A stretch of 64,000 nucleotides of DNA from Colwellia sp. MB3u-45 (GCF_014077005.1 NZ_JACGVC010000047.1:62001-126000); one strand, 5' to 3'. Positions 19,696 through 30,081 are shown, numbered from the stretch's first letter. Notes: generated from the sequence alone by a model not told the origin. Program-made: numbers and translations.

Positions 19696-21675
19696 ATGGC
19701 ACCCAAAAAACGTGTTGTTATTAGAAATCATAGCGCTGAAGCCAATTTATTTGCCCGCCGTACCTTCATCACCTTTGCGGGTATCATCATACTTTCATTA
19801 GTGTTATTTAGTAATGTTTATAATCTTCAAGTTAGCTCATATCAAAAATACCAAACACGCTCAAACTCTAACCGTATTAAACTCTTACCTGTCGCGCCCA
19901 ATAGAGGCTTAATCTACGATAGAAACGGTGTTTTACTGGCTGACAATACCCCCGTTTACAGCTTAGAAGTGATCCCCGAGCAAGTAAATAACATTAAAAA
20001 TCGCTTGTCAGCAGTTAGCCAACTGTTAGATATAAGCCAAGAAAAACAAGACAAACTACTGCAAGCAATGAAGAGTAAACGTCGTTTTAAACCGATAGAG
20101 CTTTATTCACGCTTAAGCGAGCAACAGGTCGCCTTGTTTTCGGTCAATCAGCATAAATTCCCGGGGTTTTTTATTGATGCACGTTTAAAGCGTTATTACC
20201 CTTTTGCTGAGTTAACCACCCACTCACTGGGTTATGTCGCGCGTATTAATGGTAGAGACTCACTCGCGCTAGAACAGCAAGGTTTAGCTGAAAACTATGC
20301 CGCTACGCGCAATATTGGTAAACGCGGATTAGAACGCTATTACCAAGACATTTTACACGGCACCATTGGCCACCAAGAAGTAGAAATTAACAACCAAGGT
20401 CGGATCATTCGTACCTTAGACTTTACCCCACCCATTCCCGGTAAAGACCTGACCTTAACCTTGGATATTGAGCTACAAATGATCGCAAAAAGGGCGCTTT
20501 CGGGTAAACGTGGTGCGATTGTCGCCATTGACCCAAGAGACGGTGGCGTGCTTGCTATGTATTCAAACCCAAGTTTTGATGGCAACTTGTTTGTGCATGG
20601 TATTAGCAGCAAAAAATATAAAAGACTTTTAGCCCCAGAAAGCAACAAACCCTTACTTAACAGAACATTACAAGGCTACCCACCCGCTTCAACGATTAAA
20701 CCGTTATTAGCTATTACGGGTTTAGACGCGGGGGTCATTACGCCAGAAACAGAAATTTATGATCCCGGATTTTATCAACTGCCCGGGATAGAAACTAAGC
20801 GACGTGACTGGAAAAAATGGGGCCATGGCAAAGTCGGTTTATCTAAATCGTTAGAGCAGTCTTGTAATGTTTATTACTACGATTTAGCCTATAAATTAGG
20901 CATTACCCGTATTAGTCAAATGATGAGAAAGTTCGGCTTCGGTGAATATACTGGTATTGACCTACACGAAGAAAGTCGTGCAATTATGCCCAGTATCGAA
21001 TGGAAAAGAGCCCGTTATAATAAACCTTGGTATACGGGTGAAACCCTATCGGTAGGTATTGGTCAAAGTTACTGGTCAGTCACACCACTGCAATTATCAC
21101 AAGCCTTATCTATTCTAGTCAACAAGGGTGAGATTAAGGTGCCACACTTATTAAAAGCAACCACTGAAGTGGTTGTTCACGACAAAGATGCTAGCACAGC
21201 GCAAACCATTGTCACTGAATATGTTGTTGATGAAAAACAGCCTATCGTCTTAAAAGACCAACATAGCTGGGATCTGGTTTTAGACGGTTTACATAATACC
21301 GTGCAAAAATTTGGCGCGACCGGTTATGCCGCATTTAAAGGCAGTAAATACGACGCGGCAGGTAAAACGGGTTCGGCACAAACCGCTAACATCGAACAAG
21401 GTGAAGAATACGATGCGAGTCAAGTTAAAGAAAGTAAACGTGACAATGCCATGTTCATTGCCTTTGCTCCGTACGAAAACCCTGAAATAGTGATTGCGGT
21501 TGCCATAGAGAATGTTGCTGAAGGTGGTGGTGGTACCAATGCCGGACCGGTTGCACGCCAGATTATGGATCAGTATTTTGGTGATCGCGAAATTATCAGT
21601 AAAGACCCGCGCAAGCATCCACATCATAGCAAGGATTTTCATCAAAAAATTAAAAATACAGCAGGTAATCCCTAG
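19696..21675 (+). CDS. mrdA: penicillin-binding protein 2 (rod-shape transpeptidase)
   Basis: This is the peptidoglycan DD-transpeptidase of the elongasome, in the inner membrane with a periplasmic catalytic domain. One membrane anchor lies near residues 23-45. The pedestal domain starts with RIKLLPVAPNRGLIYDRNG. The transpeptidase motifs are all present: SxxK in PPASTIKP (about residue 331), SCN near 395 and KTGSAQ near 556. At 659 aa it is slightly longer than E. coli PBP2 (633 aa). It shares one base with the rodA start and is expected to act with it. Confidence 0.97.
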   Translation: MAPKKRVVIRNHSAEANLFARRTFITFAGIIILSLVLFSNVYNLQVSSYQKYQTRSNSNRIKLLPVAPNRGLIYDRNGVLLADNTPVYSLEVIPEQVNNIKNRLSAVSQLLDISQEKQDKLLQAMKSKRRFKPIELYSRLSEQQVALFSVNQHKFPGFFIDARLKRYYPFAELTTHSLGYVARINGRDSLALEQQGLAENYAATRNIGKRGLERYYQDILHGTIGHQEVEINNQGRIIRTLDFTPPIPGKDLTLTLDIELQMIAKRALSGKRGAIVAIDPRDGGVLAMYSNPSFDGNLFVHGISSKKYKRLLAPESNKPLLNRTLQGYPPASTIKPLLAITGLDAGVITPETEIYDPGFYQLPGIETKRRDWKKWGHGKVGLSKSLEQSCNVYYYDLAYKLGITRISQMMRKFGFGEYTGIDLHEESRAIMPSIEWKRARYNKPWYTGETLSVGIGQSYWSVTPLQLSQALSILVNKGEIKVPHLLKATTEVVVHDKDASTAQTIVTEYVVDEKQPIVLKDQHSWDLVLDGLHNTVQKFGATGYAAFKGSKYDAAGKTGSAQTANIEQGEEYDASQVKESKRDNAMFIAFAPYENPEIVIAVAIENVAEGGGGTNAGPVARQIMDQYFGDREIISKDPRKHPHHSKDFHQKIKNTAGNP

Positions 21676-22790
21676 TGCGTAATACCGGACATGATCAACA
21701 CCAAGAGCGCACTTTATGGCAAAGTTTACATATTGACCTGCCATTATTAATCGGAATTTTAATCTTACTAACACTGGGATTATTTGTTGTCTACAGTGCA
21801 GGTGGGCAAGAGTCTGCCGTGCTAATAAGACATGCAAAGCGTGTTGGCTTAGCATTATTTGTGATGTTTATTGTTGCGCAAATCCCACCCTTGTCTTATC
21901 GAAGATGGGCGGTGCCTGTCTTCATTATCGGCTTAATGCTATTAAGTGCCGTACTACTATTTGGTCATGTTGGCAAAGGTGCTCAACGTTGGTTAGACCT
22001 TGGCTTTACCAAGTTTCAACCCTCTGAAATTATGAAACTTATCATGCCTATCATGATCGCTTGGTATGTTAGTCAATACGATTTACCAATCAAAATATCT
22101 AAAATAATCATCGCTTTTATTTTAGTCTTAATACCCACACTGCTCATTGCTAAACAACCTGACTTAGGCACGTCTTTACTGATCGCAAGCTCAGGCATCT
22201 TTGTAATATTTCTTGCGGGTGCCAGTTGGAAACTTATCGGGGCCTGTGTTGGTTTAGCGTCTGCATTTGCGCCAGTTTTATGGATGTTTTTGATGAAACC
22301 TTATCAAAAACAACGAGTACTAACATTTTTAAATCCTGAACAAGATCCACTTGGCTCAGGCTACCATATTATTCAATCTAAAATTGCCATCGGCTCCGGT
22401 GGTATACAGGGTAAAGGCTGGTTACAAGGTACCCAATCACAACTAGAGTTTTTACCTGAGCGCCATACTGACTTTATTTTTGCGGTATTTAGTGAAGAAT
22501 TTGGCTTAATTGGTGTAGGCTTATTGTTAACAGTATATCTGGCCATTGTTATGCGCGGCTTATGGATTGCGGTCAATGCTCAGCATGCCTTTACTAAGCT
22601 TTTGGCTGGCAGCTTAACACTGACATTTTTTGTGTATATATTTGTTAATATCGGCATGGTTTCTGGTTTATTGCCTGTGGTGGGTGTACCCCTACCTTTA
22701 ATTAGTTACGGTGGCACATCAATGGTGACATTAATGGCAGGATTTGGCATGCTTATGGCAATAAGCACCCATAGAAGATTTAATATCTAG
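21675..22790 (+). CDS. mrdB: rod shape-determining protein RodA (SEDS glycosyltransferase)
   Basis: This polytopic SEDS-family peptidoglycan polymerase is the partner of PBP2 in the elongasome. About ten membrane segments are seen across 371 aa. Typical sequences include KFQPSEIMKL, AKQPDLGTSLLIA, LNPEQDPLGSGYH and LPERHTDFIFAVFSEEFGL, then VVGVPLPLISYGGTSM. The start is GTG, overlapping the mrdA stop as TAGTG, so translation is coupled. rlpA follows after about 100 bp. Confidence 0.97.
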   Translation: MRNTGHDQHQERTLWQSLHIDLPLLIGILILLTLGLFVVYSAGGQESAVLIRHAKRVGLALFVMFIVAQIPPLSYRRWAVPVFIIGLMLLSAVLLFGHVGKGAQRWLDLGFTKFQPSEIMKLIMPIMIAWYVSQYDLPIKISKIIIAFILVLIPTLLIAKQPDLGTSLLIASSGIFVIFLAGASWKLIGACVGLASAFAPVLWMFLMKPYQKQRVLTFLNPEQDPLGSGYHIIQSKIAIGSGGIQGKGWLQGTQSQLEFLPERHTDFIFAVFSEEFGLIGVGLLLTVYLAIVMRGLWIAVNAQHAFTKLLAGSLTLTFFVYIFVNIGMVSGLLPVVGVPLPLISYGGTSMVTLMAGFGMLMAISTHRRFNI

Positions 22791-22892
22791 CAAAAAGAAT
22801 GGCGTATTAAATAATAGCGCATGGAATAATAGCGTATAAAAAATCACCGAATAAACGATTGACGTAAATAATAATAGAGTCTACTGATATTT

Positions 22893-23810
22893 ATGGCGAA
22901 ACTAAACATCAACCACCCTATATACCTATGTGTATTGATCATACTTGTCTCGGCTTGTAGCGCTAACTATGGTCGCTACCAACAAAAAAATGACAGTACA
23001 CCCAGCCGCTTACCTACCGCTAGCGAACTTCATGATGCTACGCCGCGAGCTGAAGCCTTTAGCCTTGGTGGTAATAAACACTATCAAGTACGCGGTGAAA
23101 ACTATCAAGTATTAAACAGTGCAGAAAATTTTAGTCAAGCCGGAACGGCCTCTTGGTATGGTCGAAAGTTTCATGGTCATTTAACCTCGAATGGCGAAAT
23201 TTACGATATGTATGCCATGAGTGCCGCCCATAAGAACTTACCTTTACCTAGCTATTTAAGGGTTGTTAATAATAGCAATGGGCTATCTGTTATTGTTCGA
23301 GTTAATGACCGTGGCCCTTTTCATCAAAGCCGTATTATTGATTTGTCATACAGTGCCGCCTATAAGCTCGATATGCTAAAAACAGGTACTGCCAATGTAA
23401 CCATTACAGCAATCACTGATTTTACGCTTAATGGTTTAGCCAAACTTCAGGCCCGCAATCAGCGCCCCACAGATAACGCAAAAACAATCAAGCCTTTGCC
23501 AAAAACAAGGCTTTCAGTCGCAACTGAAACAATAGCCACGAGAAAAATTGAGCTTGAAACAGTGACACCATCACTATTAAAGGTTACACCTATAGCACAA
23601 TATATTCAGGTATTTGCTAGTAGAAGTCATACTCAAGCGACTAAACTTGCCAAGGGATTAATTAAACAGCATCAAATAAATACCCTATTAGAACAAATAA
23701 ATGGAATTTTTCGTGTGCTTGTTGGTCCGATAGAGCGCAGTGATGAATTATCTAGGTTATTGTTAGCCATTAAAGCAGATGGTTACCCTAAAGCTTTTAT
23801 TCGCCAGTAA
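22893..23810 (+). CDS. rlpA: septal ring lytic transglycosylase RlpA
   Basis: This outer-membrane lipoprotein has a double-psi beta-barrel and a SPOR domain; relatives cleave peptidoglycan strands lacking stem peptides at the septum. The signal peptide ends in lipobox V-S-A-C (Cys 22). The barrel starts at GTASWYGRKFHGHLTSNGE and includes VRVNDRGPFHQSRIIDLS, with the acidic and histidine residues expected for activity. The C-terminal 75 residues (YIQVFASRSHTQATKLAKGL onward) form a SPOR domain. The linker is Thr- and Lys-rich. At 305 aa it is shorter than E. coli RlpA (362 aa), mainly in the linker. Confidence 0.93.
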   Translation: MAKLNINHPIYLCVLIILVSACSANYGRYQQKNDSTPSRLPTASELHDATPRAEAFSLGGNKHYQVRGENYQVLNSAENFSQAGTASWYGRKFHGHLTSNGEIYDMYAMSAAHKNLPLPSYLRVVNNSNGLSVIVRVNDRGPFHQSRIIDLSYSAAYKLDMLKTGTANVTITAITDFTLNGLAKLQARNQRPTDNAKTIKPLPKTRLSVATETIATRKIELETVTPSLLKVTPIAQYIQVFASRSHTQATKLAKGLIKQHQINTLLEQINGIFRVLVGPIERSDELSRLLLAIKADGYPKAFIRQ

Positions 23811-24011
23811 CTTTATTCACTAGTAGCTTTTATGCACGAGTAAAATATTAAGCCCTAAGGTTAACCGTTATTTTTTAGCGAATATGTTTAACGAACAAGT
23901 CATATTACTACGACTGAACGTAGACAAATAATTAGCAAAATTCATCAAAGGTAACAAATTGATGGTAGCACTGATTAGTATTAAAAAAGAAAAATGTTAT
24001 ACTGCACAAAA

Positions 24012-24055
24012 TTTTTATAATTTCCATTAAATGTTTTTATAATTTCCATTAAATG
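24012..24055 (+). repeat. 22-bp perfect tandem duplication upstream of dacA
   Basis: The 22-bp unit TTTTTATAATTTCCATTAAATG occurs twice back to back (24012-24033 and 24034-24055), ending 19 bp before the dacA start codon. Each copy contains a perfect TATAAT hexamer, so the duplication doubles a possible -10 element. A TATACT at 23998-24003 is another possible -10. Confidence 0.85.
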
Positions 24056-24074
24056 ATAGCGCTGTAGGACAATT

Positions 24075-25262
24075 ATGCCCCAAATCAAAGTTACTCGAGT
24101 ACCTAAAAAACCGATAAAGTTATTAACTGTTTTAGGCTCTGTATTATTAAGTGTTTGCTCCCTTTCTCATGCACAAACTATTATCCCACCCGCTCCAGAA
24201 GTAAGTGCTAAAGGCCACATTTTAATAGATTATGCCACGGGTACGGTTATTGCAGAAAGTAATGCCGATATTTTACTTGCGCCAGCAAGCTTGACCAAAA
24301 TGATGACTAGTTACATCATAGGTAAAGAGCTAGATAATGGTAATATCAATAATGATGACCCCGTTAAAATTAGCGAAAAAGCTTGGGCAAAAAACTTCCC
24401 TGAGTCATCAAAAATGTTTATTGAAGTGGGTACAGAAGTATCAGTAAGCTTGTTAAATCAAGGTATTATCGTTGCATCAGGAAATGACGCCTGTGTTGCT
24501 ATGGCTGAACATATTGCCGGTAGTGAAGGTGCATTTGCCCAATTAATGAATGCCCACGCTGAACAATTAGGCATGTATAGTAGCTTTTTTGAAAACAGTC
24601 ATGGCTTAGACAGCAAAGAACACAAAACCACAGCGCGTGATATGGCAACACTGGCCATTGCCCTTATTCGTGATGTACCCGATGAGTACAAGTTGTATCG
24701 CCAAAAGTCTTTTACTTATAACAACATTAAACAATATAACCGCAATAGTTTATTGTGGGATAAAAGTATGAATGTTGACGGTTTAAAAACCGGCCATACC
24801 TCACAAGCAGGCTATAGTTTAGTCACATCGGCTACTAAAGGCGATATGCGCTTAGTCAGTGTCGTTATGGGTACAGACAGCGAGCGCGCTCGTAAAGTAG
24901 AGAGTAAAAAACTACTGAACTATGGTTTCCGTTTTTACGAAACATACACCCCCTATAAAGCCGGTGAAAAATTTGTTAGTGATAGAGTTTGGATGGGCGA
25001 TCGCAAAGAAGTTGACTTAGGTATTATGGTTAATACCCCAATTACCATTCCTCGTGGTCAACGTAAAAACTTACAAGCAAATTTTGAGTTAGACAAGCAA
25101 CTTACAGCGCCACTGCAAAAAGGTGAAGTAGTAGGCAAATTGTTTTTACAACTCGACGGTGAAGATATTGCCCAATACCCATTAGTAACGCTACAAGAAG
25201 TTCAAGAAGGTAGCCTGTTTAATAAATTGATCGACTATGTAAAGCTGCAATTTATTAACTAG
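24075..25262 (+). CDS. dacA: serine-type D-Ala-D-Ala carboxypeptidase (PBP5/6 family)
   Basis: It removes the terminal D-Ala from peptidoglycan pentapeptides in the periplasm. A signal peptide is seen at residues 1-34, ending near SLSHAQT. The catalytic motifs are SxxK in APASLTKMMT, SGN in VASGNDACVA and KTG in GLKTGHTSQAG. The beta-rich C-terminal domain is followed by an amphipathic helix, LFNKLIDYVKLQFIN, the expected peripheral membrane anchor. At 395 aa it is close to E. coli DacA (403 aa). It ends at a strong terminator. Confidence 0.96.
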   Translation: MPQIKVTRVPKKPIKLLTVLGSVLLSVCSLSHAQTIIPPAPEVSAKGHILIDYATGTVIAESNADILLAPASLTKMMTSYIIGKELDNGNINNDDPVKISEKAWAKNFPESSKMFIEVGTEVSVSLLNQGIIVASGNDACVAMAEHIAGSEGAFAQLMNAHAEQLGMYSSFFENSHGLDSKEHKTTARDMATLAIALIRDVPDEYKLYRQKSFTYNNIKQYNRNSLLWDKSMNVDGLKTGHTSQAGYSLVTSATKGDMRLVSVVMGTDSERARKVESKKLLNYGFRFYETYTPYKAGEKFVSDRVWMGDRKEVDLGIMVNTPITIPRGQRKNLQANFELDKQLTAPLQKGEVVGKLFLQLDGEDIAQYPLVTLQEVQEGSLFNKLIDYVKLQFIN

Positions 25263-25299
25263 TTTTAATCACTGTTTTATTGGTTATATCAAACTGCAC

Positions 25300-25327
25300 A
25301 GAAAACTTAGCCTAGGCTAAGTTTTCT
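25300..25327 (+). terminator. intrinsic terminator after dacA
   Basis: This is a perfect 28-bp palindrome with 14-base arms (AGAAAACTTAGCCT and its complement), followed by GCTTTAATT. The hairpin ends in a U-rich arm. It lies 38 bp past the dacA stop, and its symmetry would let it act on both strands. Confidence 0.75.
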
Positions 25328-25583
25328 GCTTTAATTCAGCTGTATTAGAAAATAAAACCATCACCAAACATTGATATTAGTTAATCTCCCCCTCATTTAT
25401 ATCCAATAACTAGCCTCGACTGGTCACATTCGTAACAAATAGTGTTAAAATATCACCAATTGGCACATTCAGCCGCTTAAATTATTACCACATGGATTGG
25501 TTTATTTACCACTAACTCGAATATGCTAGTCATGATTAAACCACCTACAGCATATGGGTTTCTTTACCGATTAAGAGAATAAA
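25328..25583. other. spacer between dacA terminator and ybeD
   Basis: This spacer should hold the ybeD promoter, but I could not choose hexamers with confidence. A ribosome-binding-like AAGAGAA lies just before the ybeD ATG. A sigma-54-like TGGCAC at 25461 lacks the second half at the right spacing. Confidence 0.4.
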
Positions 25584-25847
25584 ATGAATACTAAATTTGA
25601 TGAATTATTAGATTTCCCCACCGTACTAAACTTTAAAGTCATGGGTATCGCGTGTGACGAATTACCAGACCTAGTGGTTGGTGAGTTGCAAAAACACACG
25701 CCTGGTGATTATGCGCCAAAGGTAAAACCAAGCTCGAAAGGAAATTATCATTCAATTTCAGTGGTTGTTACGGTTACCAGTAAAGAACATATTGAAACAA
25801 TATATAAGACCTTGAACGCCATTGAGCAAGTACGTTACGTGCTTTGA
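25584..25847 (+). CDS. ybeD: YbeD family protein (DUF493)
   Basis: This is a small cytoplasmic protein of 87 aa with an ACT-like fold in the E. coli relative; its molecular role is not established. It begins [21 protein letters not shown], the usual family opening, with [19 protein letters not shown] later and the C-terminus VRYVL. In E. coli it lies between dacA and lipB, exactly as here, suggesting a conserved but undefined link to lipoate or envelope genes. Confidence 0.93.
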   Translation: MNTKFDELLDFPTVLNFKVMGIACDELPDLVVGELQKHTPGDYAPKVKPSSKGNYHSISVVVTVTSKEHIETIYKTLNAIEQVRYVL

Positions 25848-25886
25848 CCCTACTTCTTATCCGGTGTATTCACATTATTATTTAGC

Positions 25887-25892
25887 TATAAT
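25887..25892 (+). promoter_or_regulatory. candidate -10 element for lipB
   Basis: A perfect TATAAT lies 29 bp upstream of the lipB start, placing a transcript start near 25899. The -35 region is poor. The position suggests lipB-lipA can be transcribed separately from ybeD. Confidence 0.35.
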
Positions 25893-25921
25893 ACCCGCAA
25901 TAAAACCTATAGAGATGTATT

Positions 25922-26581
25922 TTGAAAAACACATTGATTATTCGGCAACTGAATAACCTCGACTACGTCGATGTTTGGCATGCCATGCAAAATTTCACCG
26001 ATAATCGAGACGAAAGTACTGCTGATGAACTTTGGCTGGTAGAGCATCCGCCAATATTTACTCAAGGACAAGCAGGTAAAGATGAACACCTACTTATGCC
26101 TGGAGATATTCCAGTGGTAAAAGTAGATCGTGGCGGGCAAGTCACCTATCACGGCCCTGGCCAACAAGTGATCTACTTTATGATCAATCTACGTCGAAGA
26201 AAAATGGGCATAAGAACACTGGTTACGCTAATTGAAGATGGCATAGTAGCCTCAATGGCAGACTTTGGCATTACGGCAAAAGCAAAGCCTGACGCACCCG
26301 GTGTTTATGTTGAAGATAAAAAAATTGCCTCTTTAGGTCTTAGAGTACGTAAAGGCTGCTCATTTCATGGTTTGGCATTAAATGTTAATATGGACTTATC
26401 ACCATTTCTACGCATTAACCCTTGCGGTTACCAAGGCTTAGAAATGATACAAACAATCGATTTACAAGGCCCTGCCACAGTAGATCAAGCGGGTGACTCA
26501 TTGGTTAAACACCTAAGTGAGTTATTAAACACCCAGCATTTATCTTATCAAACGGGATTGGAAACAATACATGACCACTAA
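25922..26581 (+). CDS. lipB: lipoyl(octanoyl) transferase
   Basis: It moves octanoate from acyl carrier protein to target lysines of lipoate-dependent enzymes, the step before LipA. The motif [12 protein letters not shown] (about residue 70), the catalytic lysine in [10 protein letters not shown] and the catalytic cysteine in [13 protein letters not shown] are all present. The start is TTG, with AGAGA upstream; the N-terminus [10 protein letters not shown] aligns well with relatives. At 219 aa it is a normal length. lipA begins 11 bp before its stop. Confidence 0.96.
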   Translation: MKNTLIIRQLNNLDYVDVWHAMQNFTDNRDESTADELWLVEHPPIFTQGQAGKDEHLLMPGDIPVVKVDRGGQVTYHGPGQQVIYFMINLRRRKMGIRTLVTLIEDGIVASMADFGITAKAKPDAPGVYVEDKKIASLGLRVRKGCSFHGLALNVNMDLSPFLRINPCGYQGLEMIQTIDLQGPATVDQAGDSLVKHLSELLNTQHLSYQTGLETIHDH

Positions 26582-27539
26582 ATCATCACAAATTACTCCA
26601 GGCACTAAACTACGCGATGCCGAAAAAATGGCGCATATTCCTATTAAGGTTATGACTTCTGAGCGCGAAACCATGCTAAGAAAACCTAATTGGTTACGCA
26701 TTAAACTGCCAAAAAGTTCAGAGCGTATTGATAGTATAAAAGCAGCACTACGTAAACATAATTTACATTCTGTTTGTGAAGAAGCGTCATGCCCAAATTT
26801 ATCAGAATGTTTTAATAACGGTACAGCAACCTTTATGATTTTGGGTGATATTTGTACCCGCCGTTGTCCATTTTGTGATGTTGGCCATGGCCGCCCAATG
26901 GCGGTAAATAAAGAAGAGCCGCGCAAGTTAGCCTTAACGCTAAAAGACATGAAGCTGAAATACGTAGTGATCACTTCTGTTGACCGCGATGACCTTCGTG
27001 ATGGCGGCGCCCAACAATTTGTTGATTGTATTACCGAAATTGCCGAGCATTCACCACATACTAAAGTAGAAATTTTAGTCCCTGATTTTCGTGGCCGTAT
27101 GGATCGTGCTTTAGAAATTTTAAATACCCATCCACCGGGTACTTTCAATCACAACCTAGAAACCGCACCGCGTTTATATACCAAAGCTCGCCCAGGCGCT
27201 AACTACCAATGGTCATTAGATCTATTGAAAAAATTTGGTGAGGCGAACCCAAGTGTACCGACTAAATCTGGTTTAATGGTTGGCTTAGGTGAAACTAACG
27301 AAGAAATTCTTCAAGTGATGCGGGATTTACGTGCTCATGGCGTTACCATGTTAACTATTGGTCAATACTTACAACCGAGTAAACATCATTTACCGGTCGA
27401 GCGTTACGTTCACCCAGATGACTTTGCTATGTTTAAACGTGAAGCAGATAAAATGGGCTTTGATCACGCCGCATGTGGTCCACTTGTACGTTCTAGCTAC
27501 CATGCTGATAAACAAGCCGCTGGTGAAGAAGTAAAATAG
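26571..27539 (+). CDS. lipA: lipoyl synthase
   Basis: This radical SAM enzyme inserts two sulfurs into protein-bound octanoyl groups. The auxiliary cluster motif [12 protein letters not shown] precedes the radical SAM motif CTRRCPFC. Further family landmarks are [24 protein letters not shown] and [13 protein letters not shown]. At 322 aa it matches E. coli LipA (321 aa). It overlaps lipB and ends at a clear terminator, closing the leuS-lipA block. Confidence 0.97.
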   Translation: MTTKSSQITPGTKLRDAEKMAHIPIKVMTSERETMLRKPNWLRIKLPKSSERIDSIKAALRKHNLHSVCEEASCPNLSECFNNGTATFMILGDICTRRCPFCDVGHGRPMAVNKEEPRKLALTLKDMKLKYVVITSVDRDDLRDGGAQQFVDCITEIAEHSPHTKVEILVPDFRGRMDRALEILNTHPPGTFNHNLETAPRLYTKARPGANYQWSLDLLKKFGEANPSVPTKSGLMVGLGETNEEILQVMRDLRAHGVTMLTIGQYLQPSKHHLPVERYVHPDDFAMFKREADKMGFDHAACGPLVRSSYHADKQAAGEEVK

Positions 27540-27595
27540 TACCTACCGCCTAAGTACATACTGCCTAGTTAATTAACCTTAACTAGGCAAAATCA

Positions 27596-27627
27596 AAAAA
27601 GCTAGCCGATAAAATGGCTAGCTTTTT
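27596..27627 (+). terminator. intrinsic terminator after lipA, possibly bidirectional
   Basis: AAAAAGCTAGCC pairs perfectly with GGCTAGCTTTTT over 12 bp across the loop GATAAAAT. A-tract and T-tract flank both sides, so it can serve lipA on the plus strand and the convergent MFS gene on the minus strand. A second inverted repeat, CTGCCTAGTTAA/TTAACTAGGCA, lies just before at 27571-27590. Confidence 0.88.
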
Positions 27628-27684
27628 CGTTACAGCAAAGTAAAACGGTTAACTTATAATCATTGAAATAAATAATCGATCATT

Positions 27685-28854
27685 CTAAGGTAGGCTAACT
27701 TTTCGCTCAATGGGTTTATTACGCAAAAATAGCGCTAAAATCCCGCCAATTAGGGCGGTAATCGCCGCAAAATCAAAGGTTATCACGGCGCCAATACCCT
27801 CTTGCCATAATAAGCCAGCTACATAGGCACCAATCGCACCACCAACACCATAAACACCACCGATATAAATCGCCTGCCCTCGGCTTTGTTGGTTCGCGTT
27901 AAAGTGCTGTTGAATAAAGCTAATACTGGCACTATGGTATAAACCAAAACTTAGCGCGTGGATCAGTTGGGAGAATGCCAATGCCATATCGCTATTGGCA
28001 AAATGTCCGACAATAAACCAGCGAAATGCCGTCAATAATATGCTCATGCTAATTAACGTTTTTAGCGAAAAACTCTTAAAGAAAATAGCGGCAAAAACAA
28101 AAACCCCAATTTCAGCAACCACACCAATAGCGATAAAAATACCAATTAAAAAGCCTGAGTAAGCTAAATTTTTAAGGTATAAAGCAAAAAACACATAATA
28201 AGGCCCAAAGCTCATTTGCAACATTAAGCCGGCAAAAAAGAATAACAAAAAGTTACGGTTGAACACTTTGGCTTTAATAGAGACATTATCAAGGGAGGTT
28301 TTTTTAGCTATTCGAGGTTGCTTGTTGAGCAGTGTCGATATAAAAAGCCCTGCTAATATGACCATACCAATATAACTAAAGGCTTCGGCAGAATAACGCT
28401 CAATGAGTTCACCACTGAGCATAGCAACAATGACAAAACCGATACTGCCCCATAAACGAATACGGGCATATATTTTCGCACTTTTGCGAATAGAGTTCAG
28501 GGTCATCACTTCAATTTGCGGTAATATTGAGGTAATAAAGAGGCTAAACATGGCCAAACTAAACATTAATGGCCAGTAACTGAATGTCCAAATAATCAAA
28601 CTAAAACAACACAACGACAGCAATGCCCCTACTTTCACTATCGTTAGTTGTTGACCTGACTTGTCAGCAAGCTGCGCCCATAATGACGGCGCTACTATTT
28701 TTGTTGCGGTGATCACCGCTAATATTTCACCAATTTCTAGCGAAGTAAAACCTCTGTCATCAAGGAATACCGCTAAAAAAGGCACGATTAAACCTAAGAG
28801 ACCAAAATACCAAAAATAATTTGTCGACAAACGTATGAATTGCTTTGAAGCCAT
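27685..28854 (-). CDS. MFS transporter (HcaT / 3-phenylpropionate permease-like)
   Basis: This is an inner-membrane major facilitator with about twelve hydrophobic segments in 389 aa. The N-terminus FIRLSTNYFWYFGLLGLIVPFL and the stretch FLDDRGFTSLEIGEILAV resemble the HcaT/nucleoside-proton symporter-like group. Domain halves are separated by a polar loop near residues 185-200. The substrate cannot be told from sequence; the phenylpropionate name is a family label only. It lies 40 bp downstream of aroC and may be co-transcribed with it. Confidence 0.8.
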   Translation of the reverse strand: MASKQFIRLSTNYFWYFGLLGLIVPFLAVFLDDRGFTSLEIGEILAVITATKIVAPSLWAQLADKSGQQLTIVKVGALLSLCCFSLIIWTFSYWPLMFSLAMFSLFITSILPQIEVMTLNSIRKSAKIYARIRLWGSIGFVIVAMLSGELIERYSAEAFSYIGMVILAGLFISTLLNKQPRIAKKTSLDNVSIKAKVFNRNFLLFFFAGLMLQMSFGPYYVFFALYLKNLAYSGFLIGIFIAIGVVAEIGVFVFAAIFFKSFSLKTLISMSILLTAFRWFIVGHFANSDMALAFSQLIHALSFGLYHSASISFIQQHFNANQQSRGQAIYIGGVYGVGGAIGAYVAGLLWQEGIGAVITFDFAAITALIGGILALFLRNKPIERKVSLP

Positions 28855-28893
28855 TAGGTTAGGCTACCATCGCTTGGGGATTTACCCGCAAGC

Positions 28894-29985
28894 TTAACGT
28901 TCAATATCTGGCGTTTGACAAATCACATCCATATTTTGTGCACGATGTCTCAAATAATGATCCATCAAGGTCAAGGCTAACATAGCTTCAGCAATCGGTA
29001 CTGCGCGAATGCCGACACAAGGATCATGACGGCCTTTAGTCACAATGTCAGCAGACTTACCCGCAAGATCAACGGTTTTACCACTAACACCGATACTAGA
29101 GGTTGGCTTTAATGCAATCGACGCAACAATAGGTTGGCCTGAAGATATGCCACCTAAAACACCACCCGCATGATTTGACGCAAAACCCTCAGGGGTTAAC
29201 TCGTCTCTGTGCTCAGAGCCTTTTTGATTAACAACAGCAAAACCGTCGCCAACTTCTACCGCTTTCACAGCATTAATGCCCATTAAGGCATGGGCAATAT
29301 CCGCATCTAAACGATCAAAAATAGGTTCACCTAAACCCACAGGCACATTATTCGCTACTACCATCAATTTAGCGCCGATAGAGTCTTTTTTACGCATAAT
29401 GCCACGTAATAATTCATCTAATTGTTCAAGTTTATTCGCATCAGGAAAGAAAAACGGATTTTCTTCAACAATATTCCAATCAATATTTTCAGCACATACG
29501 TCACCAATCTGGGTGACACAAGCTTGAATAGTAATACCAAATTTCTGTTTTAAATATTTTTTTGCTACTGCACCCGCTGCCACACGCATCGCAGTTTCAC
29601 GCGCCGAAGAGCGACCGCCACCACGATAGTCACGAATGCCATATTTTTGCCAGTAAGTATAATCCGCATGTCCAGGACGAAATGTCTTGGCAATATCACC
29701 GTAATCTTGCGAACGTTGGTCGGTATTCTCAATTAATAAACCAATAGGTGTGCCGGTAGTTTTACCTTCAAAAACACCTGACATTATTTTGACTTCGTCG
29801 GCTTCTCGGCGCGCGGTGGTAAAACGCGATGTACCCGGTCGGCGTCGATCAAGGTCGTGCTGTAAATCAGCTTCGTTAAGCTCTAAGCCTGGAGGGCAAC
29901 CATCAATAATGGCCCCTAAGCCTAACCCGTGGCTTTCACCAAATGAAGTAACTGTAAATAACTTACCAAAAGTATTACCTGACAT
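28894..29985 (-). CDS. aroC: chorismate synthase
   Basis: It makes chorismate from EPSP using reduced FMN, the last step of the shikimate pathway. The N-terminus [20 protein letters not shown] is the family signature, so I place the start at 29985 although the frame is open to 30021. [20 protein letters not shown] and the C-terminal [18 protein letters not shown] block are typical. At 363 aa it matches E. coli (361 aa). prmB is directly upstream, as in many gammaproteobacteria. Confidence 0.97.
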   Translation of the reverse strand: MSGNTFGKLFTVTSFGESHGLGLGAIIDGCPPGLELNEADLQHDLDRRRPGTSRFTTARREADEVKIMSGVFEGKTTGTPIGLLIENTDQRSQDYGDIAKTFRPGHADYTYWQKYGIRDYRGGGRSSARETAMRVAAGAVAKKYLKQKFGITIQACVTQIGDVCAENIDWNIVEENPFFFPDANKLEQLDELLRGIMRKKDSIGAKLMVVANNVPVGLGEPIFDRLDADIAHALMGINAVKAVEVGDGFAVVNQKGSEHRDELTPEGFASNHAGGVLGGISSGQPIVASIALKPTSSIGVSGKTVDLAGKSADIVTKGRHDPCVGIRAVPIAEAMLALTLMDHYLRHRAQNMDVICQTPDIER

Positions 29986-30046
29986 AATGAATCTTACCCG
30001 TAAAAAATGATGATATACCAAATGCCTTAATGAATTGGTATCAGAG

Positions 30047-30081
30047 TACCCAACAAACTACGCTAGGCAGCTTGTTGGGTA
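30047..30081 (-). other. hairpin between prmB and aroC
   Basis: TACCCAACAA and TTGTTGGGTA form a perfect 10-bp stem across a 15-nt loop directly after the prmB stop codon. On the minus strand it is not followed by a T-run, so it is more likely an mRNA-stability element within a prmB-aroC transcript than a terminator. Confidence 0.5.

Noticed and set aside
25461-25477. TGGCAC upstream of ybeD resembling a sigma-54 -24 element
   Set aside because: The GC of the -12 element is one base off the required spacing and the following bases do not match TTGC.
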